In this document: positions 16,246-23,858 of the stretch, in pieces
Layout: every line of letters starts with the position of its first letter
How positions within the stretch are numbered: the stretch's first letter is position 1
Assembly: GCF_004138165.1 (NCBI RefSeq)
Contig: NZ_RYFF01000047.1
Location: 1 to 39,180, forward strand
From: Candidatus Chloroploca sp. Khr17
Lineage (GTDB): Bacteria; Chloroflexota; Chloroflexia; Chloroflexales; Chloroflexaceae
Direction: 5' to 3'
DNA length: 39,180 bases
Program-made: the position numbers and the translations under genes
Notes under the pieces: generated by a model
What the model was told of the DNA's origin: nothing
The model's input: the letters and a program-made list of their open reading frames with translations, nothing else
Database searches by the model: none

Positions 16246-19200
16246 AGCAGTCGCTCCGGCACAAGGAAGGTCACCGCCACCGGAAACAGCCGTGGACTCG
16301 GGTTCGCGTAGCGGGCGCGGATGGCGGCAGTCTCGCCCGCGAGCTCGCCGGGGATCTGGGCTAGGCGGGCGCGCAGGCTGTCGCGGTTGCGGGCCAGTTG
16401 CTCACGTTCGGTGTCCGAGAAGTCGGGGAGCATCAGCTGGCTGATGGCCGGCTCGTCCAGTTCGGTCGCGATTGCCCGCTGCAGCTCGCCCAGGATGGCG
16501 GTGATGTCCGCAATCTCCTTGTCACGCCGCTCGGTAAGCTGCTTTTCTAGGCTGGCCGCCCGCTCGCGCATGCGCGCCTCGAGCGCCGCGAGCAGCGCGT
16601 CCTGGTGCTTGGGCCATTGGGCTGCCAGGCGCTCCTGCACCGCAGCGGGGACGGGGCGGTCGGTCGCGGCAGCGAGCACGCGCTGGGTCTCGGTCAGGTT
16701 TATACGGGCGAAGCGGCCCTCGCGCAGCTGGCCGCCGGCGACAATCAGTTCCTCGTGGAGCCGCTGGTGATCGGTGCCCAGCACCAGGAGTCGGGCGTGG
16801 CCGATCAGGGCTGGTCGCTCTAGGGCGTCGTTCGGCACGATCCGCGCGGTGACCCGGTACAGCTTGCCGCGCCCGCCCGGCGCCCAGACCTCGGCCCGCA
16901 GCAAGCGCAGCGCCATCGCCACCAGCCGATGGTTCAGGTGCGCCAGCACCACATCGTCGCGCCCATCAACCAGGGTGTGGTCGAAGACAATCGGGCGCGG
17001 CACGCCGGTATGCGGGTGCGCCAGGCCTGCGCCGCACGTGGCCCAACTGCCAGTCAACGAGGGAACCTGGAAGGCCGCAAGCCCGTTGATCGTGGTCGCC
17101 CGCAGCGGGGGCTGGCCGGCGAGCGCCAGCGCGATCTGCACCACCGTCTGCACGCGCGTCGGCTCCAGCTTCAGGTCGCGCCGCGTCTCCTGGAGTTGCT
17201 CGTGGAGCTTGGCGATCTGCTCGCGCAGCTGCCGCTCGAACTTCAGCAGCCGACGCACCGGCTCGGCCTCACGCTCGGCCGCCGCTGTCTCCAGCCGCAC
17301 CCGCCGTCCAAGCATGGCCTCCTCGACCTGCGTGGCGATCACCGGCCCAACCTTGCCCAGGTCTTCGCGGATCGTGTTGACCTTCAGGGCGGCCCGCATC
17401 AAGAACTCGAGGTCGGCGGCGAGCTCGTTTGGGGCGAGCGTATCGCGCACCTGGCGCTCGCGCCAGCCCTTGCTGACAAAGTGGAAGATCTGTACCTGGG
17501 CGGCGCGCTGACCGTGGCGGTCGATGCGGCCATTGCGCTGCTCCATCCGGTTCGGGTTCCAGGGGATCTCGACGTGGATCAGCCGGGAGCAGTGGTTCTG
17601 CAAGTCGATGCCCTCGGAGGCCGCGTCGGTGGCCAGCAGAATACGCACCGGCGCGACCTCCGGGCTGGCCTGGAAGGCCGCCTTGATCCGCTCGCGCTGG
17701 TCGGTGGGCATCCCGCCGTAGAGGCTCATCAGGCGCTCGCCGCCACCCAGTCCGGCGCTGGTCAGCATCTGGAGCAGCCAGCGCTGGGTGTCACGGTACT
17801 CGGTAAAGATGATCACCCGCGTGTTGGTCCACTGGCCGTCGGGGGTGAGCAACTGCGCCTTCAGCCAACCAATCAGCTCGCGGGTCTTCTGGTCGGGTCG
17901 GCCACGTGCGGCCTCAGCCCATGCCCGCAGCTCGTCCAGCAGCGTGCGCTCCTCCGGCGTCAGCTCGCGGAACAGGCGCGTCGCCGTATCGAGGGTATCG
18001 TCGAGCGCCGTATCGGCCGCCTCATCGTCGCCAAACTCCTCATCCGCCTGCTCCAGCTGGGCGCGCAGGATGCCCACCGGGGTGCGGGTCGGGCTGGCCC
18101 CGCGCTTGCGGGCCGTCTCCAACGACCGGGTATGCTGGGCAAGCGTGCGGGCAAACGCCTCGGGCGAGGAGAAGAGCCGCTTCTTGAGCAGCTTGAACAC
18201 GAACTCACTGGCCACCTGCTCGGTCTGGTCGCTGGCCCCCTTCAGGCGCGACTGCGTATACTGGCGCAGCACCTGATGAACGCGCAACTCCTCAGGGGTA
18301 TAGGCGACCTCGATCGCCTCCAGCGTGCGCGCGGGAAAGCGCGGGGAGCCGTCCCAGCGCGGCGGCAGCTCCGACTTCATCCGGCGCACCATCACCGCGA
18401 GCAGGCTGGTGCGCTCCGGCGCCACGCCACGCGCGAAGCGCTGCGGGTCGAGCAACTCCAGCAAGGCGGTGAAGCTCTCAGGATAGCCGTTATGCGGCGT
18501 AGCCGAGAGGAACAGGCGGTGCTCGAAATGCGGGGCGATCGTACGAATGGCCAGGGTGCGCAGCGAGTCGGTGGCATACTTGCCGCGGCCCGAGGGGGCC
18601 ACGTTGTGCGCCTCGTCGACAATCAGCATGTCGAAGCGGCGCGGGTAGGCTGGCTCATCGGGGCCAGGCAGCACCTCGCGAAACAGGCGTATCGGGCGCT
18701 CGCGCTTGAGGAAGTCAATTGAGGTGATCAGGCGCGGGAAGTGGGTCCAGGGGTTGACATGGAGCCCACGCTCACGGCGCAGCACGCGCATCAACTCGGT
18801 GTCGACGATGCGGAACTCCAGTCCAAACTTGTCGCGCATCTGGTCGCGCCACTGGATCTGGAGCGCGGCGGGGCAAACAATCAGCACCGCACGGGCGCGG
18901 TGGCGCAGGATCAGCTCCTGGACGACCAAGCCAGCCTCGATGGTCTTGCCGAGGCCGACATCATCCGCGATCAGTAAATTGGCGCGGGGCATCTGGATCG
19001 CCCGCACGACCGGATCGAGTTGATAATCCTCGATCGTGATGCCGGAGCGGAAGGGGGCCTGGAGGGCGCGCAGATCGGCGCTCGCGATGGCACCCCAGCG
19101 CACGGCATCGAGGAACGCGTCGAAACGCTGGGGGTCATCGAAACCCCTGGGCTGGGGCAGCGCGGCGCCCTCAACCGCCTGGGTACCCGGCTCGATCTCC

Positions 19201-19400
19201 CAGATCACCTGGAGTTCCTCGCCGAGCGCATCATCCTCGACCGAGGCGAGCGTCACCCGATGCTGTGGCGTAGGATCATAGGCCGCCAACGGGTCGGGAG
19301 GAAGCGTACTCTGCCGCACCTCCGTGACAACGTAGCGACGTTGGCGCACCTCGACCAGCTGGCCTTGCTCGGGGATAGACGTGTGGCTAACAGCAGGCAT
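16242..19400 (-). CDS. drmD: SNF2-family helicase, DrmD-like
   Basis: A 1052-residue superfamily 2 translocase. Motif I is DDVGLGKT (from about residue 146), motif II DEAH (from residue 262), motif III LFLSATPHNGYP, and motif V-VI LLATDAASEGIDLQ with QRNGRIDRHGQ (about 620-630). The N-terminus (VRQRRYVVTEVRQSTLPPDP) and the MVRRMKSELPPRWDGSPRFP segment match what I remember of DrmD, the SNF2-like helicase of class 1 DISARM. A long helical coiled-coil-like C-terminus follows. It probably moves along DNA and drives the partner nuclease. It is first in a minus-strand operon with the PLD and methylase genes. No DrmA or DrmB (DUF1998) gene is present in the window, so a full DISARM is not shown. 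The ATG at 19400 lacks a clear ribosome binding site. Confidence 0.8.
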   Translation of the reverse strand: MPAVSHTSIPEQGQLVEVRQRRYVVTEVRQSTLPPDPLAAYDPTPQHRVTLASVEDDALGEELQVIWEIEPGTQAVEGAALPQPRGFDDPQRFDAFLDAVRWGAIASADLRALQAPFRSGITIEDYQLDPVVRAIQMPRANLLIADDVGLGKTIEAGLVVQELILRHRARAVLIVCPAALQIQWRDQMRDKFGLEFRIVDTELMRVLRRERGLHVNPWTHFPRLITSIDFLKRERPIRLFREVLPGPDEPAYPRRFDMLIVDEAHNVAPSGRGKYATDSLRTLAIRTIAPHFEHRLFLSATPHNGYPESFTALLELLDPQRFARGVAPERTSLLAVMVRRMKSELPPRWDGSPRFPARTLEAIEVAYTPEELRVHQVLRQYTQSRLKGASDQTEQVASEFVFKLLKKRLFSSPEAFARTLAQHTRSLETARKRGASPTRTPVGILRAQLEQADEEFGDDEAADTALDDTLDTATRLFRELTPEERTLLDELRAWAEAARGRPDQKTRELIGWLKAQLLTPDGQWTNTRVIIFTEYRDTQRWLLQMLTSAGLGGGERLMSLYGGMPTDQRERIKAAFQASPEVAPVRILLATDAASEGIDLQNHCSRLIHVEIPWNPNRMEQRNGRIDRHGQRAAQVQIFHFVSKGWRERQVRDTLAPNELAADLEFLMRAALKVNTIREDLGKVGPVIATQVEEAMLGRRVRLETAAAEREAEPVRRLLKFERQLREQIAKLHEQLQETRRDLKLEPTRVQTVVQIALALAGQPPLRATTINGLAAFQVPSLTGSWATCGAGLAHPHTGVPRPIVFDHTLVDGRDDVVLAHLNHRLVAMALRLLRAEVWAPGGRGKLYRVTARIVPNDALERPALIGHARLLVLGTDHQRLHEELIVAGGQLREGRFARINLTETQRVLAAATDRPVPAAVQERLAAQWPKHQDALLAALEARMRERAASLEKQLTERRDKEIADITAILGELQRAIATELDEPAISQLMLPDFSDTEREQLARNRDSLRARLAQIPGELAGETAAIRARYANPSPRLFPVAVTFLVPERLL

Positions 19401-19771
19401 GGTAACTCGACGAACTCATTGCAGCGGATGATGCACGAAATGCCCGGCGATCAACATTTGTACTGCTCAAGAAAGCTATCCTCGAGTCTACGCTATGAGC
19501 CGCATGATGTCAATGGTTCTATGTGGTCATTTCTATCATTAAGGATAGCCGAAGGATAACCTGTAAAATCCAGAGGCGTTAGCCCTGGAAATCGCTGCAC
19601 CTGATTGGGCTGCGTGTTGGCATATCTCTTTTTGTTCGGCGCCTCCACCTCCCCGAATCCTCAATGCCTTGATTGTGTTCAGGTACGCATGAACTCCTCC
19701 ACGTGCGACAGGTGATGAGGCGCGCTTCAGCGCCTTCGTCCTTGTCCTGCTTGAGATGCCATCGCTCTCCC
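19401..19771. other. intergenic region without recognised feature
   Basis: About 370 bases upstream of the SNF2 helicase operon and downstream of the pRiA4b-type gene. It should contain the promoter of the helicase operon, but I see no convincing -35/-10 pair, no strong hairpin and no supported small gene. Confidence 0.5.
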
Positions 19772-20446
19772 CTACCCCCCAAACGGCTCATCCCCTGCGT
19801 CAGCATTGCCATACCAACTGTAGGCCAACCGCTGGGCCGGGTCGCTGAAACGCACCGCGGCGGGGTCGAAGCGGGCCGGGTCATACCCCTGCGGCAGCCA
19901 GGCGCGGAGATCGTCGTCCAACGTGTCATCGGCAAGGTCACGGAGGATCTCGGCAAAGCGATACATGCCTCCACAATCCTCGGGTGGGCAGGCCCGTGCA
20001 CCCCCAACGCAGCGTGGATACCTGGCGGTGAAATCACGGCGGAGCACGTCGACCAGCCGGACGGTGTGCTGCCAGTTGTCGCCGAAGTCGTACTCGTACC
20101 GGGCCGTGTCGTTGCGGAGGGTGAACATCGACGCAACCTGAGACGCCCAACTCGGCGGGTCATCGCAATCTTGGCTCAGGTTGTGGATACCGAAGACGCG
20201 TTCCTGCTTCGTGCGTGGATGGGGGATGGTGAAACGGTGCAAATGATAGTCGAGCCAGCCCATCGCATCCTGAATCGCCACGTGCAGATCCCAGAAGGTG
20301 TAGTCGCCGGGCACCTCAAGCTCACGCCAGATCAGCGGCTCCGATCGCTGAAGCTCAAGGCGAAAGCGGAGCACCAGCGCCTGGGTCGGCATCAGCAACT
20401 CGCGCCCGCCCCGCTGCAGTTTCGAGCGTCCATCGGTGGTCGTCAT
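19772..20446 (-). CDS. plasmid pRiA4b ORF-3 family protein
   Basis: About 224 residues with the family's signature order: LRFRLELQRSEPLIWRELEV, DYTFWDLHVAIQDAMGW with the H-L-H-x-F stretch, YEYDFGDNWQHTV, and the Cys-rich PRCVGGARACPPEDCGG. The length fits single-domain members of the family. Function is unknown; members are frequent on plasmids and in defence or integration regions. I prefer the second of two adjacent ATGs because AGGAG is 5 bases before it. It stands alone, on the same strand as its neighbours but with large gaps on both sides. Confidence 0.88.
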   Translation of the reverse strand: MTTTDGRSKLQRGGRELLMPTQALVLRFRLELQRSEPLIWRELEVPGDYTFWDLHVAIQDAMGWLDYHLHRFTIPHPRTKQERVFGIHNLSQDCDDPPSWASQVASMFTLRNDTARYEYDFGDNWQHTVRLVDVLRRDFTARYPRCVGGARACPPEDCGGMYRFAEILRDLADDTLDDDLRAWLPQGYDPARFDPAAVRFSDPAQRLAYSWYGNADAGDEPFGG

Positions 20447-20574
20447 CATTGCTCCTGTCGTTTGGGAACACGCAGATTATGCTGTTGCCACCCATGATAC
20501 CTCATGCCCACGCCGACCGCCGCAGCGAGGACAGCGTTCCAGCGAACTGGCCTCGTCGCCGAGCCACACGACCT

Positions 20575-20745
20575 TGCAACGAAGCTCACGCGAAGGCGGG
20601 AAGGCGCGAAGCGTTCGCGCACCTCCGCGAAAACCTTTACGCCTTTACGCCTTTACGCCTTTACGCCTTTACGCCTTTACGCCTTTACGCCGTTGCGCCG
20701 TTGCGCCGTTGCGCCGTTGCGCCGTTGCGCCGTTGCGTCAAAAGA
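20575..20745. repeat. octamer tandem arrays CCTTTACG and CCGTTGCG
   Basis: Seven or so copies of the octamer CCTTTACG (20634-20690) are followed directly by about six copies of CCGTTGCG (20690-20737). Just before them lies a purine-rich arm (20583-20612, AAGGCGGG/AAGGCGCG words) that is roughly their reverse complement, so the whole resembles a hairpin with microsatellite arms. An 8-base period shifts frame with each copy and is unlikely to code. The stretch 20450-20789 holds no supported gene. Confidence 0.85.
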
Positions 20746-20789
20746 ACCGCCTTGCGTTGCACGGTCGTGCGCCGAGCTATGCGTGCCCG

Positions 20790-21563
20790 TTATGCTGCCG
20801 CGCCCCCAGCCCGCAGCTGAAGGAGCAGGTGACGCGGCAGTTCCGGCGTCTGGTGCAACGCGAGACTAGTGAAGTGGCGCTCGCAGACCGCGCCGGCGTC
20901 GCCATACCGATAGATCCACAGCCCGCGTGGCGCGGCGATGACAAACGACGCGAGGGCCAGCGCGTGCGCATAGGTTGCGGCCTGCCTGACGGCCTGCTGG
21001 AGATCCTGGGCATGCCTGATCTGCCGTTTGCTCTCGATCAGGGTCACGGGCGGACGCGAGGGGTGGTCGTACACGAGCAGATCGATCCGGCCGCGTTGCG
21101 CGGTGGGGTGGCTCGGCAGCGCACACGGCACCTGGCGCTCGACGGTGAACTCCCACTGGGCGAGCAACGGGATGATCACCGCCGTTTCAAACCGCTCCTC
21201 GCACGGGCTCCAGCGCGTGTCGCCGCTCACCGCACCGTGGCACACCTCCTCGGCAAGCACCTGAACCAACCCCTCCGGGATGAACCCGACGACCTGACCC
21301 TGGCGCTCACCGTGGTGGAACACCCCCAGCGTTGGGGAGGCCACGATGCCATACTGCTCGGCGAGCAACGGGGCATCGTCAAGCAGCACCGTTGCGACCC
21401 GGAGCTGTCCCTGGAACGCGACCGCGATGCGCGTCAGGATCGGCAGCAAAGCGCGACGGGCAGGACACGTGCGCACGCCAAAACAGACGAGCACCGGACA
21501 ATCGGCCCGGAGGATCTGCCGGGCAAAGGTCGCTTCGGTCGTCGCAACCAGCGTCGTAGCCAT
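20790..21563 (-). CDS. thioredoxin-like domain fused to PD-(D/E)XK nuclease domain
   Basis: A 257-residue protein. Residues 1-110 follow the thioredoxin fold order (VLVCFGVRTCPARRALLPIL, a VATVLLDDAPLLAEQYGI strand-helix, SPTLGVFHHGE with the cis-proline), but the redox CGPC is replaced by TCPA, so it is probably not a redox enzyme. Residues about 125-230 look like the N-terminal nuclease domain of type I restriction subunits: GRIDLLVYD (Asp161), VTLIESKRQ (Glu177, Lys179), then QAATYAHAL. The catalytic D-E-x-K set is complete. The ATG at 21563 has GGAGG 5 bases upstream; an in-frame TTG just before it is less likely. It lies 24 bases after the DUF1697 gene, in an operon started by the recombinase. 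Nuclease activity is inferred from residues. Confidence 0.7.
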   Translation of the reverse strand: MATTLVATTEATFARQILRADCPVLVCFGVRTCPARRALLPILTRIAVAFQGQLRVATVLLDDAPLLAEQYGIVASPTLGVFHHGERQGQVVGFIPEGLVQVLAEEVCHGAVSGDTRWSPCEERFETAVIIPLLAQWEFTVERQVPCALPSHPTAQRGRIDLLVYDHPSRPPVTLIESKRQIRHAQDLQQAVRQAATYAHALALASFVIAAPRGLWIYRYGDAGAVCERHFTSLALHQTPELPRHLLLQLRAGGAAA

Positions 21564-21587
21564 CAACTCCTCCCAGCGCGCCGGACG

Positions 21588-22157
21588 TTACCCGTCCACG
21601 CCATATTTCGCGGCCAGTCGGCGTACCGTGGTAATAGTGCGTATCGTTGCGGGCATCCCAAGAGCCTGCTCCAGGCGCGCACCCGAGAAGGTCGAAGCAC
21701 TGACCTTCGTGTGACAGCGCCAGTACACCTCACGCCCGAAGACGTGAAGATCGTCGAGCGCGGTCTGGAGTGCCAGCAGACGTTGCTGTGCCGCCTCATC
21801 GGGCACGGTGGGCAAAAACGCCACCGATAACGCATGCTCGGTGCCGTCTGGCTCGGTCGGTGGAAAGGGTTGATGGTGGGCAATGGCCGTGATCTCAGCT
21901 GGCGAGCGGAGAAAGGTCGCCACGGGGTAGCCAAGGGCCTGCTGCAACTGCTGCGCAATCTGCGCCTCCAGCGCGGACGCGTCGGCAGAAGGAGCTTCCA
22001 AGATCACATTCCCGCTGGCGAGCATGGTCTCGACCGCCGCAAAGCCCAGGGCCTCTATGTGCCGACGGAGCACGGCCATCGTGACGGTGTGACCGCCAAC
22101 ATTAATGGCGCGCAGCAGAGCGATCCAACGCTGCATAGACGGTGATGTATCGATCAT
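21588..22157 (-). CDS. DUF1697 family protein
   Basis: A 189-residue protein, full length for DUF1697. It has the opening WIALLRAINVGGHTVTMAVL, the LASGNVILEAP strand, FLRSPAEITAI, and VYWRCHTKVSASTFSGARLE followed by ATIRTITTVRRLAA near the end. These are the family's most conserved segments. Function is unknown; it is a soluble alpha/beta protein. TAAGGAG, which includes the stop codon of the recombinase gene, lies 9 bases before the ATG, so it is co-transcribed with the recombinase and the thioredoxin-nuclease gene. Confidence 0.92.
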   Translation of the reverse strand: MIDTSPSMQRWIALLRAINVGGHTVTMAVLRRHIEALGFAAVETMLASGNVILEAPSADASALEAQIAQQLQQALGYPVATFLRSPAEITAIAHHQPFPPTEPDGTEHALSVAFLPTVPDEAAQQRLLALQTALDDLHVFGREVYWRCHTKVSASTFSGARLEQALGMPATIRTITTVRRLAAKYGVDG

Positions 22158-22170
22158 GGGCGCGATCTCC

Positions 22171-23229
22171 TTACGTCTGTAGCTTCACCCGCTCATTCGC
22201 AATCTTCGCCCGCTCGACATACCGACGCGGCATGGCGAGCGACGCCCAGCCACCGGCCTCCTGGAGTGCGAGCAGGTCGGTGCCGCTGGCGATCACCGCT
22301 GACGCCCAATAGTGGCGCAGGTCATGCGGAGAGAGGCGCGTGAGTCCGACGCCCACCCCGAGCACCTGCACGCGGGCCTGGATCGAGCGAACGCCCAGTG
22401 TGCCGTGCAACGCGCCGCCCCTGCGACTGCCAAGCAGCAGCGCCTCCTCGGTCGCCGCGCCCGCACGGTCATGCCGAAGATAGGCCAGCGCCGTGCGGAG
22501 GGTCGCCGCCGAGAGCAGGTGGATCTGCGTCAGGTCAACCTTCTCGCGGTAGAAGGTCAGCGTGCCGGCGTCGAGATCCATTGACCCAACGGTGAGCGCA
22601 GCCAATTCACCGACGCGGAGGCCGTGATCGAGTAGTAGGCACATCAGCAGCGCATCGCGGCGACCCTGCGGCGTGGTGGTGGGCTGCTCCTTGAGCGCCC
22701 GGGCGTGGGCAAGCGAGAGCCTGACCGCCTGGGCTTTCTTCGTGCTGCGCCGGATCTTGGCCCGCTCGGCGTCGAGATTGCGCCCCTGCTTGCGCCCGTA
22801 GCCCTTCACCGCCGCAATGAGCGTCGCCTGCTCAGCGGCGAGCGCCCCGGCCTGCGCGGCGAGCCGCGTGTAGGCCTTGATCGTTGCCAGGGTCCGGTTG
22901 AGCGTCGCCAGCGCAAAGCCCTCGCGCAGCATCCAGCGCTTGAAGCCCTCGACCAACCCCCAGGTGAACCCGGCCCAGGCCGCTGGTTCGACGGCCAGCG
23001 CCCCAACGCTCACCCCGACATCAGCGAGGTAGAGCGCACAGCGGGCCAGATCCTGGTCGTGGGCGGTGCGCGTGCGGGCCGCGAGTTGCTGGCGGTACTC
23101 GGCGAACAGCGCCGACGACGCAGCGCGGTCAGCGGCGGCGGCGGCCTGGCTGAGTGCGGCACCAGTCGGCTCACGCGGAACCAACGCCGTCATCTGCGCC
23201 TGATCAACGGGTTCCACTGCATCGTCCAT
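22171..23229 (-). CDS. tyrosine recombinase/integrase
   Basis: About 352 residues. The catalytic domain has the full set in order: Arg in HGLRVGELAAL, Lys in FYREKVDL, HDLRH (His-x-x-Arg), the later Trp in GGWASL, and the nucleophile Tyr in PRRYVER. The N-terminal part (about 40-160) is a helical core-binding/SAM-like domain. It probably catalyses site-specific integration or excision. I chose the third codon of the open frame (ATG at 23229) because GGGGAG is 8 bases upstream. It heads an operon with DUF1697 and the thioredoxin-nuclease gene and lies at the edge of the low-GC segment, 67 bases from a strong inverted repeat that could be its recombination or operator site. Confidence 0.9.
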   Translation of the reverse strand: MDDAVEPVDQAQMTALVPREPTGAALSQAAAAADRAASSALFAEYRQQLAARTRTAHDQDLARCALYLADVGVSVGALAVEPAAWAGFTWGLVEGFKRWMLREGFALATLNRTLATIKAYTRLAAQAGALAAEQATLIAAVKGYGRKQGRNLDAERAKIRRSTKKAQAVRLSLAHARALKEQPTTTPQGRRDALLMCLLLDHGLRVGELAALTVGSMDLDAGTLTFYREKVDLTQIHLLSAATLRTALAYLRHDRAGAATEEALLLGSRRGGALHGTLGVRSIQARVQVLGVGVGLTRLSPHDLRHYWASAVIASGTDLLALQEAGGWASLAMPRRYVERAKIANERVKLQT

Positions 23230-23295
23230 GAGCATCTCTCCCCACCATCAGGAATAGAACATGTGTAAGGTAGTATACACGATGATGGGGAGGGT

Positions 23296-23334
23296 GGATA
23301 GACTCGTATAATCAAAGGTTATAGGAGTCTATCC
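23296..23334. promoter_or_regulatory. inverted repeat beside the recombinase gene (possible att core or operator)
   Basis: GGATAGACTC and its exact complement GAGTCTATCC (23296-23305 and 23325-23334) flank a second inner pair TATAA/TTATA, giving 15 of 16 paired positions around a 7-base centre. The site lies upstream of the tyrosine recombinase and at the change from high to low GC. Such spacing fits either paired recombinase-binding arms or a repressor operator. There is no T-tract, so it is not an obvious terminator. Confidence 0.5.
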
Positions 23335-23858
23335 AGCTTTCTGAAAGTACGTTGAAAGACAAAGAGAACTTGTGTTCGATTTTAAATTCCTGCCGTATTC
23401 TCATATGGCAAAGAATGACACAAACTTGATCCGAGTGTTATACTAGTGACTTAGAACCGAGGTGGCTCACTTAGGAGTGTCAGACGCCTTTGAACAATTT
23501 AGCATAGCTAGGATGAAGATGCGACCGAATTGCGCAGGGCCAAGATATTTCAAGCACAGTGCTCATGGCACAATAGCATGCGGCGGAAGTTCTAAAATCT
23601 GGCGAGGAGTTGCTCGGCTTTTGTCATGACGAGGGGGCCGTTGAGGAACTATCCGGAGATCTCAATCTGATCGCGTTTGCGGGAGCATAAGCTAAGGCGA
23701 TCAGAATACGCCAAAATTCCGCATTTGTAGTCCACTCTAATTCTTCAGATGATAGCTCTAGCAGATAGCGATCTAATTATTCTTGCCGGGACATGGCCAT
23801 GTGCAATAGCCTCTGCGCATGGGTTACCCATGCACAGTTCTATGCAAGGGCAAACGAC
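23335..23858. other. AT-rich leader of the Dpt-like operon
   Basis: About 520 bases with clearly lower GC than the sequence to its left. It marks the start of the compositionally different segment and must contain the promoter for the three plus-strand genes. I found no convincing promoter pair, RNA fold or supported small gene. An open frame beginning at 23793 extends the next gene, but its extra residues look non-native. Confidence 0.5.

Noticed and set aside
10126-19400. A complete DISARM system
   Set aside because: DrmD-like and DrmMI-like genes are present, but no DUF1998 (DrmB) or DrmA gene is found in the window, and the PLD protein is longer than DrmC.
20436-21830. 464-codon plus-strand open frame
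   Set aside because: It runs through the octamer arrays and antisense to the thioredoxin-nuclease and DUF1697 genes, with no recognisable domain.
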